A stretch of 64,000 bases of DNA from Dactylorhiza incarnata (lineage: Eukaryota > Streptophyta > Magnoliopsida > Asparagales > Orchidaceae). Below the pieces are notes generated by a model. The model was not told the origin of the DNA, ran no database searches, and saw only the letters and a program-made list of their open reading frames with translations. Positions 22,195 through 33,767 of this stretch are shown here, in pieces. The position numbers and the translations under genes are program-made. Numbering within the stretch: the stretch's first letter is position 1; every line of letters begins with the position of its first letter. Where the stretch lies: positions 6,059,001 to 6,123,000 of the forward strand of contig JAWHQI010000040.1 of NCBI GenBank assembly GCA_033032865.1, given 5' to 3'.

Positions 22195-23414
22195 TGTACA
22201 ACCCCGTATTCGCCGAGTGTTTTTCCGAGACCCAGGGGTCCTTTAGAACATTGCGTGGTAGCATGGTCCCGGACAGGAAGAGTAGGGGCAAAGGGGGCGA
22301 GCGGTGGAGACGGAGGCCTCCCGCTCGCCCAGCTCATGTAGAGGGGGGAGAGGTAGAGGGGCGAGCCCTCCCTCTCGCCCCCGCCCCCAGCAGAGGGAGG
22401 CAAGAGGTGGAGGGGCGAGCCCTCCCTCTCGCCCCCCGCCGCCCCTGTCAAAGGGGGGCGAGCCAGGAGGCGGGTGGCCTCCTGGGCTCGCCCCGCCCCC
22501 GTATCAAAGGGGGGCGAGCCAGGAGGCGGGTGGCCTCCTGGGCTCGCCCCCGCCCCTGTCAAAGGGGGGGCGAGCCAGGAGGCGGGTGGCCTCCTGGGCT
22601 CGCCCCGCCCCCGTATCAAAGGGGCGCGAGCCAGGAGGCGGGTGGCCTCCTGGGCTCGCCCCCGCCCCTGTCAAAGGGGGGCGAGCCAGGAGGCGGGTGG
22701 CCTCCTGGGCTCGCCCCGCCCCCGTATCAAAGGGGGGCGAGCCAGGAGGCGGGTGGCCTCCTGGGCTCGCCCCCGCCCCTGTGTAAAGGGGGCGAGCCAG
22801 GAGGCGGTCGACCTCCTGGGCTCGCCCCCGCCCCTGTCTAAGGGGGGCGAGCCAGGAGGCGGGCGACCTCCCGGGTCGCTCCACCTCAGCAGGGGACGGA
22901 CCAGTGGGGGAGGCGAGCAAGGGAGGAGGTTGGCCCCCTCTCGCCCGGCCCCCTCTCGCCCGGCCCCGGGAAGAGGTTCGGACTGCGTTTAGCGCCTCAG
23001 AACAGCGGGATTTGGCTATCCGCAGCCATTTCCGTGGGTATTTTGGTAATTTTAAGGACCAGTTTTTGGTTATTTGCAGCCCAAGTCCAGAAATCCTATA
23101 AATAGGACAAGGGGCACCACTTGGAGGCGGGTTTTGTTCTGGCTAGCTCCCTCTCCCCCTCTCCCTCCCCAAATCTCTCTCTAGCGGAGTGAGGAGAGCC
23201 TCCGGTGGTGCCCAAGCCCGGCGTTGTCTTGGGAGGGGAAGCGCTCTAAAGAGCTTCCGGGTATGTGGTGGTACCTCCTCGCCGAGCCCTTAGTCCAGTT
23301 CCTAGTTCCAACACCTTCAACCTAGAGCTCTCCCTTGGGGGGAGTAAGAGTTGGCCACCCCTCAACTTGTTGGGGGCCCCGAACTCCACAAAGACCGAGA
23401 AATCGGTTTCAACA
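22195..23414 (+). repeat. 3' LTR of the satellite-rich element
   Basis: It starts TGTACAACCCCGTATTC and ends TTTCAACA before TSD CCTTC. Its hairpin array (about 22430-22880) has about 8 units against about 10 in the 5' LTR, which accounts for most of the 108-bp length difference. It has the same TATA box (23097-23105). Confidence 0.92.
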
Positions 23415-24292
23415 CCTTCGATACTTCCTCGATCTTGAGATCACGAGGTGTCCTGATGGACTTGTCCTCTCTCAACGGAAGTACTGTCTCGATCTTCTTC
23501 AGGCTGCTGGATACTTTGGATGCATGCCGATTAACACTCCTATGGATGTCAATCACAAGTTATGTGCACATGCCTCTGATAATGATCTTGCTCTTTCAAA
23601 TCCAGATTACTATCGACGACTTGTTGGAAAGTTGATTTACCTAACAGTCACGAGACCAGATATATCATTTGCTGTTGGTGTTGTCAGCAGATTTATGCAT
23701 TCCCCCTGAATGTCCTATCTTCAGGCCTTCGAACGCATCTTAAGATATTTGAAAACAACCCTTGGTCAAGGGCTGGTATATAGAACCTCGTCTTCTACTC
23801 CAACATTGGTTGCGTATTCAGATGCGGCTTATGCTGGTTCCCTGGATGATCGGCGGTCTACGAGTGGATTTTGCACCTACTTTGGAGGTCACCTTGTTAC
23901 TTGGCGTAGTAAGAAGCAAGCTGTGGTTGCTCGATCTTCAGCTGAGGCAGAGTATCGGTCGATGACATCCGTTGTCTCTGAACTCACATGGCTTGAAAGT
24001 CTCCTTGCTGATTTAGGAGTAAAACTTTCCTCACCAGCTATCCTACTATGTGACAGTTAAGCTGCTATACACATAGCTAAGAACCCGGTCTTCCACGAAA
24101 GAACGAAACACATTGATGTAAACTGTCACTTCATCCAGGAGAAAGTTCAACTGAAGAAGATAAAATTAAAGCATGTTCCGGGTACAGACCAAGTTGCTGA
24201 TATTCTCACCAAGGCCCTACCAAGTACCCTATTTTATCAATTTTTGTCCAAGCTGGGTGCCTACGACTTGTACGCTCCAGCTTGCCGGGGAG
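23415..24292 (+). pseudogene. copia RT 3' part and RNase H
   Basis: The interrupted frame resumes with LRYFLDLEI, then GLVLSQRKYCLDLL, KLIYLTVTRPDISFAVGVV, LRYLKTT and the RNase H block VAYSDAAYAGSLDDRRSTSG, WRSKKQAVVARSSAEAEYR. The C-terminal HERTKHIDV and [10 protein letters not shown] are the usual copia pol end. Stops lie at 23707 (TGA) and 24058 (TAA). It ends at the PPT and 3' LTR. Confidence 0.92.
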
Positions 24293-24475
24293 TGTTAGAA
24301 AAGCCCTTGTAAACGCCCATGTAAGAGCCCTTTTATTTGTCTATTTCTCTCTCTTCTCTTTAGTCCCACATCATGTATAAGGACTTCCTCTCCCTTTCTC
24401 CCTCCTATATATTTGTATTCATACTTTGTATTTGGTACATAGAAAGGAATATACAAGGTTTAGTTTTCCTCTACA
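24293..24475 (+). repeat. copia 3' LTR
   Basis: 183 bp, TGTTAGAAAAGCCC...CTACA, followed by the TSD TAAAT. It differs from the 5' LTR at about 8 positions, four of them clustered in the last 18 bp. Confidence 0.93.
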
Positions 24476-25789
24476 TAAATTATTAAAACTCTCACTCTTT
24501 TTGCAGGTGCTGTGATCCCTCAAACATTGCCAAATCAGAGACATTGACTAGAGCATGAACAAGCCGTATACATACATCAACTATCCCCACTGGTATTAAA
24601 CATTATTGAGGTGTAATTTTCAAATAAAAACCGTATACATACATCAACTAGGTTTTCAAAAACTTCGACACATTACACACATCCAAGGCACATATAATTC
24701 TTTTACTGTCCTTCGAAAGAGAGACAACTATCTTACACGATCTTCATAACTACTAGGTTCACTATAACACAAGCTACACCGTCGTCACAGAACACAATCA
24801 CACATCCAAACACAAACTCAGTGAAGAAGTGCACGCCTTCAAGAACAAAGAACCGTTGCATATTATCAGATGGTGGAGTCGTCTAACACGTCGGCGAATC
24901 CCAATGGTCAATTATCCAGCTCAACTGTACCTACAAATATTTACGATGCGGAGAGGCCTGCAGGACAGTCAACCCTTCAAGGTAATTTCCCTTATGACTG
25001 TGCAAAACTAACACTGAGACATTTTACCCACAGTTTTTGCACAATAACCTCTCCATGTTAATATACAGGCAACGATCCTAATCAAAGAACTACAACTCTA
25101 GCAAGAAATTGTTACCCCACACTTAATGTGCTTGCAGGTACATTATGCTCCCCTACTATTTGCCCACATTGTCATGCTAGGCATTTTCACACCGAAACAC
25201 CTACAACCTACTTGATGCTGCAGAGGAGGTTTGATAGATCTACCAAATATTCCAGCACCGCTTGAGCTTCTCAAACTATACACTGCACAAACTATCCAAG
25301 CATGCTATTTTAGACAAAATATACATGCTTACAACCACGTATACTCCTTCACATCCATGACAGTAACATTTGATGACAATATGTCAGCATTTAATCAGGG
25401 TATCTACACGTTTAGAGCACACAACACAATATATCATAAGATTGACTATCTCCTACCAGAACACGGTATGTGCCCGCGTTACTTGCACCTATTCATTTAC
25501 GAATTACAATACTGAGAACGAAGTGGAGAATAGGTTGTACGAGCCCATGCCTTCATATCTTACCATACTTGATGCGGTAAACCCTTTCACACAGACTTTA
25601 AGACAGCTTGCAAAACAACCAAACTTTCAACAATGCAGATTATTAATTAAGGAAAAGCCTTCAGTTGAGCGCAATACTCACTCCCAACGACGTCACAAGT
25701 TGCACCGATATTATTAGGAGCTGATGACTTTATGGAAGCCAATGATAAAGACATAGTCATTGAAACCACTTCAGGTAGGCATAAAGGAG
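24476..25789 (+). pseudogene. Helitron N-terminal exons and introns
   Basis: After the copia TSD the sequence runs through TTTTTGCAG and ATATACAG acceptor-like sites. It then reaches a zinc-binding-like CPHCHARHFHTETP (about 25157-25200) and an open frame 25231-25515 with YNHVYSFTSMTVTFD, GIYTFRAHNTIYHKI and PRYLHLFIYEL. The next frame (25500-25717) has TENEVENR and NPFTQTLRQLAKQP. The tail (to about 25775) reads DIVIETTSG. Order and motifs match the region before the Helitron-like N domain of plant Helitron proteins. Stops and frame changes show decay. It is interrupted by a solo LTR at 25790. Confidence 0.8.
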
Positions 25790-26967
25790 TGTTGGAACAT
25801 GATTTTCCGCATCCCTTTGATTTGAGAATAACAAATCCTACTTGTATTTGATCTTGTTTTCCATTGTGTTTTTAACATGCATGTTTTAACAGATATGACA
25901 CTAGGATGCTGCATTATTGGTCTGGACCTGCTCACAAACTGAAAAGAGGGATGTGGTCTAACGCCAGGGGTTAGGACTTAACGCTGGGCGTTGACTCTCG
26001 TTCCCATCTTGATGATTATGGCAAGGAGGGAAGCAGCCGGGATTGCAGGAGCTCTTTAGGAATGATCTGACCTAACGCCAGCGTTAGCCTCAACGCCAGC
26101 GTTAGGGTTGCCTAAAATGAATGTTTCCTAAAGTGCAGAATTTCCTTCCTGTTTTGAAGATCCGAGCCATCAAAACAATTCTATACTGGGTCAACGCCAG
26201 GCGTTAGCCTTAACACCGGCGTTAACGTCCAATCCTATAAATAGGTGGATTTCATCTTCTCCAACTACTAATGCCAAAAAGCTCTATTCCAGCATTCTGA
26301 ATTATTTGTGAGGGCCGTATTTCCAGACCACAAAGGATCTCCCACTCAATTTCAAAAGGAGGAATCAAAGGAGGCTTGGATCGACACGCTAACTCAACGC
26401 GAAAAACGCATGCTTGGACTTCAACGATCTTCAGCGATCTTCAGCGATTCTTCGTCGTCTCCTTCAGATTACCTCATAGGGAGTTTTTATATTTGTCTTT
26501 ATATTTATCTTTGTAATCGGTTCGTGAATTCGCCTCGTGTTGGCGACTAGGTCTGGGTAGAAGTGTAGGACTTAGGTAGGAATTCGCCTTGTGTTGGCAA
26601 CTGCGTCTAGGAAGTAGATCTAGGGGGTGCTCGAGGCCTTTCTGGTGATAGAAAGGCTAGAGCGGCTTGAGGCCGTATCTGGGAAAGATCGGCTAAAGCC
26701 AACCGGTTCTTGGTGAGAAGAGTCCGTATAAAAAACAAAAAGAATATTTCATATTTCTCCTTCGATTTCTTGCGTCATAGAAATCACATTTTGTAATCAA
26801 ATATTATATATGATAACCATGTCTTTTCTTATTTGTTTTAATTAATTTACTACTCTTTATTTTTTATTCACTCTCATTCAAACAAAATATCAAAAGTTTT
26901 CTATAAAAATGTAAAGTTTTCTAAAACCCTTATTCACCCCCCTCTAAGGACGCCTCAAGATCCAACA
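25790..26967 (+). mobile_element. Sirevirus-type solo LTR, TSD AGGAG
   Basis: TGTTGGAACATG...AGATCCAACA, 1178 bp, with AGGAG at 25785-25789 and 26968-26972 and no internal region. It shares AGAATAACAAATCC and TATTTGATCT with the LTRs at 45986 and 61035, and GCCTTGTGTTGGC words downstream. The TATA box CCTATAAATAGG lies at 26234-26245. Formed by LTR-LTR recombination, it sits inside Helitron coding. Confidence 0.93.
25955..26230. repeat. U3 cluster of TAACGCCAGCGTTA-type palindromes
   Basis: TAACGCCAGGGGTTAG, TTAACGCTGGGCGTTG, TAACGCCAGCGTTAG, AACGCCAGCGTTAGG, AACGCCAGGCGTTAG and TAACACCGGCGTTAAC occur within about 270 bp. The last is 5-10 bp before the TATA box region. Confidence 0.85.
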
Positions 26968-29311
26968 AGGAGTACTCTGGCTACTACGACACTCTACAAA
27001 ATCCATTGCTCCTACCGCATGGGTCATATAACTTGTGTGGAGACGAACTAATTGGTCTTGCAGACCGAACTAGCTGCTGCGACTACTACTCATACTTGCT
27101 ACGGGTTAACTAGAATTTATAACATATATTATATGCAACCCATTATTTATAACTACGTGATAATTTAGAAATTCTACATGTAGCAACACAGAAACATACC
27201 TTCGATATTACCACATGCCAGGTGTTTGCTACAACAATACATTGTCGATATGTACATAAAAATTGAAACACAAAAACTACGCGGGATTCGGCCCCACCAG
27301 AGTGATGTTAGGGCTTGAGCTTTTTCATTGTTTACAAGATTGCTTATATAGCGGTGAAAACAATACACATATATATATTATCAAATAAACTTGGTGGAAA
27401 GTCATCTTCTATAATTTATGTTTCTACCTTATTTATAAAAGCGTCTACTATCTCTTTACAGGTAATGTGGGATGTAGAACAGTCTTACCGTCATCTTTTA
27501 TTTGGATCCCCAGAGATATGTACCTGCGGTATCACGATGATATGGCAGTTGTTCGCAATTCCAATAAGCCAGATATTTTTCTAACAATGATGTGCAATCC
27601 TTCGTGGCCGGAGATAATTGATGAGCTTTCTCCTGGACAAACTCCTCAAGATCGCCGAGATTTAATCTCCAGAATTTTTCATGCAAAGATGGAATGTTTA
27701 AAGGACGATGTTTTCCACAAAGGCATCCTTGTTGAGTTGTTCCACATGTCCATGTCGTCGAGTTTCAAAAGCGTGGACTATCACATGCACATATGCTATT
27801 TATTTTCAATGAGCACGATAACATCAATAGTCCAGACGACTATGACAGCGTCATAAGAGCAGAAATATTGATACAATCTGTAGAACCCGAGCTATACAAT
27901 ACAGTTCTTAAACATATGATACACGGACCACGTGGACGATTGAGACCGAACGCGCAATGCATGAAAATAATGTTTGGAAAAAGGGCTTCCCAAAACCTTT
28001 CTCCGAAAGCACTACACAGAATTGATTCGTACCCTCTATACTGTCGTCGGGATGATGGCATGGCAATAACACTGGGGCGTGATGATAATTTGGTAATCGA
28101 TAGTGGCTGGGTTGTTCTGTACAACCCATGGCTTCTCCTCAAGTATGATTGTTACATTAATGTTGAAATATGCAGTAGCATTAAGAGCATCAAATACCTA
28201 TACAACTATGTATACAAGGGTCCCGACTGGGTTGCATTCGAAATGCGCTCTGGCCAGAACTATGATGAAGTTAGTAAATATGTTGACGGTCGTTGGATTT
28301 GTCCTCCCAAGGCTTCATGGAAGTTGTTCAAATATCATATGTACCAAACATATCCTTCATTCGTAAGATTACAAATACATTTGCCAAATCAACATCACGT
28401 TCGGTTTCAGGCTATCAGTCTGTCTCTAATGTGCTCGCTGATGAACGTAATTCACGAACAATGTTAACGGAGTTCGTCAAACCATACAACGATGGGCTGG
28501 AAGCCGTACAATATTTATATGTAGACTTCGCAAGACACTACCGATGGCTCACACCTTCGAGAAAATGGATAAAAAGACTTAAAAATCGAATACTCATTGG
28601 TCGCATGCACGCAGTATCACCAACCGAGGGCGAGCGCTTCTACTTATGTCTTCTCCTTAATCACATTCCAGCACCAACATCATTTGATTACTTACACTGT
28701 CCATATACATTGTTGTGCCACATTCAAAGAAGCTGCTGAGCTGCAAGGGTTGCTTAAAGAAGACAATAACATCCAAGAATGCCTAGCGGAAGCCAGAAAT
28801 TTTAGAATGCCTTCGGCACTACGAAGATTATTTGCAACAAAATTGTTGTATTGTCAGCTGACCGGGGTAAAAACCCTATGTGATGGAAATCACACGACTA
28901 TGATCGAAGATTATTGCAGTACCAACACTTCAAACATTAATTTCTTAATTAACAGATTACTTTGTGAGCTAAACAATATCTCCGAACAATATAATAAAAG
29001 CACAAAAGATTTTGACTTGCCAATGCTAAGCGAGGGCATACAATACTCAATAGACTTACCAGGTTTGATTGACAACGAACTTTCAATTCCAATATCTGAT
29101 GTGGATTTAAATTCGTCAGAACTCCTGAATCATGGACAACAAACAACGTACAACACTATATGCACTTGCGTACAACAAACAACGTACACCAATATATGCA
29201 CTAAAACGTTCCTCTACCAGTCTATGTTAGCAACTTTCCGTAATGAATGCCGCATTATTAATGCAATTGCAACTTCTGGGATAACATCAAATTTACTTCA
29301 AGGTGGCTGCA
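26968..29311 (+). pseudogene. Helitron-like N domain and helicase start
   Basis: Reading resumes with YYDTLQNPLLLPHGSYN (about 26980). After an AT-rich intron-like stretch, the frame at 27467 gives DIFLTMMCNPSWPEI and RIFHAKMECLKDDV. A frameshift near 27730 is followed by MLFIFNEHDNI and LKHMIHGPRGRL (27793-28467), the core of the Helitron-like N family. Another frameshift near 28390 is followed by VLADERNSRTMLTEF, RYLTPSRKW-like and VSPTEGERFYLCLLLNH, then FKEAAELQGLL and MPSALRRLFAT (28597-29300). The helicase start keeps KTFLYQSMLATFRNE and ATSGITSNLLQGG, but the P-loop GGTGKT is gone. A duplicated GTACAACAAACAACGTAC stretch lies in its place (29137-29186). The gypsy element at 29312 cuts it. 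Confidence 0.9.
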
Positions 29312-29782
29312 TGTTACAGATCCGCATTGGGGAATCACTTACAAGCGTCGCGAACCACGGACAAGCGCACTTGATCTATCATTTCTATTTCACATGCTAT
29401 TTTATTACGTTTAGTACTTTTTTAACCTCAATAGTTGTTAAGCCTTATTGAGGGGGCATGTTGGTCTTTTACTTTGATGGTTGAGACTTTATGCGGTGGG
29501 ATTGGAATGAAATGGGGAAGGAATAAATCATTTGAAATCTCTCTCTAAAATTCTATCTCTCGTTCTCCCTCTATTCTCCTGACCTAAACCGCGCCCCTCC
29601 CCTTTCCGTCGACCCCTACGGGTTCCGCTCGCGTCTTCCGTGCTCCCCGACGTCTCTGAAGAAGCTGCTCCGCCTCCTCTTCACCATTGCTCCCAAGGGC
29701 TTAAGGAAGGGATCCTCCTCTTCCCTCCGGGACTTCCCTCTTCAACGACTGTTCACCCGCTCGCAATCGCGGGACCGTAACA
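29312..29782 (+). repeat. gypsy 5' LTR
   Basis: 471 bp, with TATTGAGGGGGCATGTTGG shared with the partial 3' LTR. Directly after ACA at 29782 comes ACTTGGTATCAGAGC, the primer-binding site. Confidence 0.88.
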
Positions 29783-30052
29783 ACTTGGTATCAGAGCTAC
29801 CAGTCCTTCCTTCAGCCGCTAATGTCGCCGCTCCACCGCTGCCGCACGCCGAGGACGCCGGCCGCTCCGACGCCCCAGCCTTCCGATCGGCCGCATCCCT
29901 CCCCGATCCGACCCCTCCGGGCCGCGCCTTGCTGTCCGCCGCCTGTCCTCCTCGGATCCTCTCTCTCAACCGGGGTTCGCTCCTCGCTCCTCGCTCCCTC
30001 CACCGGTTTACTTCCTCTTCCATATTTCCCCTCGCTCCGACCCTCCTCCATT

Positions 30053-31000
30053 ATGGACGACGATGCTCAAGGGGCCCAAACATTGGCCCAAATCCTAGAA
30101 TCTTTCAAGACCATGATGGCCGACAACCACTAAGCCCTCCTCGCCGCGCTCTGACCCGACAACATGCCCTTGCCGGCACGGACGACTTTCGCCTCCTCTC
30201 CCTCTGTTCACGAACAACAACCTCATACGCCGCAGACGGAGTTGCCGAACCGCTCGGAAAACCGATGGTACCACGGTTTGTTAAACTGGACTTTCCGATC
30301 TTCGAAGGCAAAGAGAATCCCCTTACCTGGCTGTCCCGCTGCGAGCATTTCTTTGCGGCACAGCGCACTCCATTGGAGGATTGTTTGGGCGTCTCCTCCT
30401 TCCACTTGATGGGCTCGACTCAACTGTGGTTCTCCTAGCTTCAACCGGAGAAGCCCCTTCTCACGTGGGATGACTTCAAGACTCAGTGCAACTTACGTTT
30501 CGGGCCCCCACTCCGCAGCAACCCCATCGGCGAGTTGATCTCTCTGAAGCAGTCGGGGTCTATTGACGATAACTTGGAGCAATTCCAGCTGCTCTTGGCC
30601 CGTGCACCGCCGGTTCCTACAGCCCACTAGGTGGCCTTCTTTACTGTGGGACTTCATGAGCAACTCCGAATAGACGTGGAGTTTCAAAATCCGTAGGATC
30701 TCTCGACCGCCATGAGTCTCGCGCGTATTTGCGAGCGACACATCTTACTGGATCGTCCCCACATGGGGCGTCGTAGCAGCGATATCTCCTTCCGACACCA
30801 CGAGTATCCCCCACTGCCACCAGGAGGTGGCCCGACCAGACCAAAGGAGGGGGAGCGACCGATTCATATTCGACGCTTGTCCAATCAGGAGATGTCCGAG
30901 CGTCGCTCCAAGGGCCTTTGTTTTAACCGTGATGAGGCATACACTCGGGGACACAAGTGCCAGCATCTCTTTTGGCTTGAGGTCGACGACCCCTCAGATG
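30053..31000 (+). pseudogene. gypsy gag, degenerate
   Basis: The ATG at 30053 opens MDDDAQGAQTLAQIL, with early stops (30131 and 30150). Later conserved gag blocks in shifted frames are VKLDFPIFEGKENPLTWLSR, FHLMGSTQLWF, LTWDDFKTQCNLRFGPP and IDDNLEQFQLLLARAP. The zinc knuckle region CFNRDEAYTRGHKC has Arg where the second Cys is expected. At least three in-frame stops are visible (30436, 30628 and 30694). Confidence 0.82.
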
Positions 31001-31740
31001 CAGACGAAGGGGATGACGAGCCAGAGGACCCCGCACTATCCATCAACTCCACGTCAGATCCACATTCGGGGGACACAATACATATGCCTATTTTCGTGGC
31101 GGGCCATGAGCTCATTGCTCTCATGGATACGGGCAGTACCCACAGTTTCATCAGCGACCACGCCGCTCAGCGCCTCCAGCTACCTGTTACTAACCGCAGC
31201 CGTTTACATGTCGTAGTGCCAAATGGCGCCGCGATGGTATTCACCGGAGTTTGCCGGGACGTTCCGATTATGGTGGCGGATTATCACTCTCGGGTGGACT
31301 TCTTTGTCATAACCCTGTTGGGCTTCGAGGCCATTCTAGGGATTTGTTGGTTACGCACGCTGGGACCGATTCTGTGGGATTTGGAGGCCCTCACTATGTC
31401 GTGGGGACATGGGCCTACCTCGACATTATGGCAGGGTCAACCGATGGTGAAGGCTAGTCATGCCTTCTTGCTCCAGTCTGCTTCGGCCGAGCATCCAGGC
31501 CTCTCCGACCTCCTGCAGAAGTACAACGACACCTTGGCCGCACCGACCGGGCTTCCCCCTCGCGCCGCCAGGACCACCGCATCTGCCTCCTGCCGAATAT
31601 GGCCCTGGTGGTCGTCCGTCCATACCGCTATCCTTTTCTACAGAAGGATGAGATTGAGAGGCAGTGCACCGAGATGCTCCAACAAGGCATCATCTGCCAC
31701 ATCGTTTCCCCCTTCTCACCACCCGTTCTCTTAGTCAGCA
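31001..31740 (+). pseudogene. gypsy protease and linker
   Basis: Within the frame open 30712-31734, ELIALMDTGSTHSFISDHAA holds the DTG active site of the retropepsin. GFEAILGICWLRTLGPILWD is the usual hydrophobic block before RT. A frameshift near 31560 moves reading to another frame (VVRPYRYPFLQKDEI) for RT. Confidence 0.85.
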
Positions 31741-32547
31741 AGAGGGACGGCTCATGACACTTCTGCGTGGATTACCGCGCCTTGAATGCTCAGACCGTCA
31801 AGGACAAAATTCCTATTCCAGTTGTGGAAGAGCTGTTGGACAAGTTGCATGGAGCATGCTACTTCTTCAAGCTGGATCTTCGCTCGGGATATCATCAGGT
31901 CCGTATGCATCCGGGGGACATGGAGAAGACCGCCTTCTGAACACATCATGGCCACTTCGAGTTTCTGGTGATGCCTTTCGGGCTCACCAACGCCCCATCC
32001 ACATTCCTGACCCTCATGAACGAGGTATTCCATACTCTCCTACGTCGCCGTGTCCTTGTTTTCTTCGATGATATTTTGGTATACAACAACTCTTGGGAGG
32101 CGCGATTACCTTAGACAGGTTCTTCAGCTAGTACGGTCTCATCGGCTTTACTTGAAGGGCTCCAAGTGCTCATTCGACACCAACATAGTCGCCTACTTGG
32201 GGCACATCGCCGATCACACCGGTGTTGCTGCTGATCCAGTCAAGATTCAAGGGTTTCTAGACTGGCCCCTTCCCCCGTCGTAGCGGGAACTGCGCGGATT
32301 CTTAGGCCTGACCGGCTATTATCGACGTTTCATCCAGGGCTACACGGTCATCGCTGCCCCCTTACCATCGATCTTATGGCGCCAGAGCTTTACATGAGAC
32401 GACTCGGCCAGGGAGGCTTTTCGAGCTTTACAACAAGCTCTAGTCTCCTCCCCAGTTCTACAACTACCAGATTTTGAGAAGGAGTTCCAGGTGGAATGTG
32501 ATGCTTCAGAGCATGGCTATGGGACGGTGCTTTAGCAGGACGACCAA
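31600..32547 (+). pseudogene. gypsy RT and RNase H, 5' part
   Basis: RT motifs are [65 protein letters not shown] and the catalytic VFFDDILVY (about 32068-32090). A frameshift at about 32095 leads into SKCSFDTNIVAYLGHI and a stop at 32281-32283. [16 protein letters not shown] and the RNase H start VECDASEHGYGTVL follow. The Athila array cuts the coding after about 32545. Confidence 0.88.
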
Positions 32548-33767
32548 TGATGTGTAGACGGCAAGTACACCGGTCGCTCAAGTAATAAAGGTGGGAGTAA
32601 GTCCCCAAGTATCGATCTGTCGAGGAGTGCAAGTAGGGGGTGTGAGTTCCCTATTCAGAAAAAGAATTGTAAGTGCAACACGAACCAAATGGAGGTTTTG
32701 TGATTGGGTTCCTACGTTACAAACAAGAAATAAAATGCGGGTCGCCTTCACTGCGTCGCTTGGGTGGATTACCCAATTGGGTGATGGGGTGGATGGAAGA
32801 ACAATGAGGGTCGCAATCACCTCGTCGCCAAGCACGCTCCTAGCAATTGCTAGGACGACACGAACACAACAGGCAACAACACAAGGATGAAAACTAGGCA
32901 CACCACTAAAGTAAAAACCACAAGATTAACCACATAGACATGATTAACATAATGAAGCAATGTTAGGGATTTTTCACATCACAATAACATCCCACAATTT
33001 CATTATCCATACCACAATAAAGGAAGGAGAAACGGTGGCCGGAACTCTTCTCAAGATGGGCGAAAATGAAGCTTTTCCTGCTCCTCCCGACGGTTTATGA
33101 TGATGGAATCCTCCTTAGGTCGAAAAAACCTGCGTACTTAAATAGAGGCGTTAATTTAAGAAACGCACGACCGTGCGTTTGGATCGTGCGATTTAAAGAG
33201 ACGAACAGTGCTTGTAGCTACATGAAGGTCGTGCGTTTTTGTTCACGCACGAGCGACATGCTCGTGCGCGACTAAAACACACGGGGTATGACAAGCCACT
33301 TATTTTGACGACATTCAGGTAGGTCGTGCGATTACCTTCACGCACGATTAGATTCAATCGTGCGTTAAGAAAAACGCACGATAAACATCATCACATAGAG
33401 TTCTGAGTAAATCGTACGATCGCCTCGATCGTGCGTTAACAATAATCTCACGGTCGTGCGATTTACCAAGACTGCAATGCTCAGCTCAAGGGCACAATCC
33501 ACCTGCACACATTCAAAACCCAAGCTCCTACCGCACAAGAAACATAAATAGCATCCACAATAAAAGCAAGAACAGGCATGGAGAGCCCCCGAAGGCATAC
33601 CCCAGCACAGAATGTGCAATTGCACACCCAGATGGGCGATAACAGTGCACTAAGTGTACAATTCTATCCAAGGCAAATATGAGCATTTTACAACTAAAAG
33701 TGTAGTGCACGAGTGAGAAAACAAGCCCAGATGAGTCCGAAAAACCTTATATAATCCGAACTCATCA
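32548..33767 (-). repeat. Athila LTR A (3' LTR), internally deleted
   Basis: 1220 bp, against 1521 and 1507 bp for B and C. About 300 bp are missing near 33031, where GGAAGGAG joins AAACGGTGGCC; the other copies have the rule-of-thumb intact sequence between. The minus-strand TATA CTATTTAAGTA is at plus 33135-33145, next to the CGTGCG cluster. Confidence 0.88.
33145..33460. repeat. CGTGCG/CGCACG inverted-word cluster in Athila LTR A
   Basis: More than ten copies of TCGTGCG or CGCACGA occur in both orientations, for example AATCGTGCGTTAAGAAAAAC and GATCGCCTCGATCGTGCG. Homologous clusters lie at 39015-39340 (LTR B) and 41212-41515 (LTR C). On the minus strand the cluster lies immediately upstream of the TATA box. 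Confidence 0.85.

Larger units (their letters stand above)
17123..23414 (+). mobile_element. non-autonomous gypsy-like LTR element, satellite-rich, TSD CCTTC
   Basis: The element is 6292 bp long. The LTRs are 17123-18450 (1328 bp) and 22195-23414 (1220 bp), both TGTACAACCCC...GGTTTCAACA. CCTTC duplications lie at 17118-17122 and 23415-23419. Insert plus TSD is 6297 bp, a multiple of three, so the copia frame is kept. The interior has only a broken gag with a zinc-knuckle-like motif and no protease, RT or integrase, so mobility would need enzymes from another element. About half the element is tandem repeat. Purine-rich AAGAGCGGGGATTG precedes the 3' LTR. The tract after the 5' LTR (TTTTTGTGCGGTGAGCG) is an atypical PBS. 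Confidence 0.92.
12996..24475 (+). mobile_element. Ty1/copia retrotransposon (short LTR), TSD TAAAT
   Basis: The element has 183-bp LTRs (12996-13178 and 24293-24475), both starting TGTTAGAAAAGCCC and ending TACA. The target duplications are TAAAT at 12991-12995 and 24476-24480. PBS TGGTATCAGAG starts at 13179 and PPT CTTGCCGGGGAG precedes the 3' LTR. The LTRs differ at about 8 of 183 sites by eye (about 4%), so the insertion is not recent. Internal order is gag, protease, integrase, RT, RNase H, as in copia. RT is interrupted by a second LTR element at 17123-23414. Several in-frame stops make it defective. Short LTRs and gag type suggest an Ale/Retrofit-like lineage, which is inference. Confidence 0.93.

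Noticed and set aside
29785..30051. Overlapping ORFs on both strands after the gypsy 5' LTR
   Set aside because: GC-rich leader sequence between PBS and gag; no gag motif until about 30240.
32591..32890. 99-codon plus-strand ORF and matching minus-strand ORFs repeated near 38045-38467 and 40473-40661
   Set aside because: They recur because they lie in homologous parts of the three Athila LTRs; they have no protein-family features.
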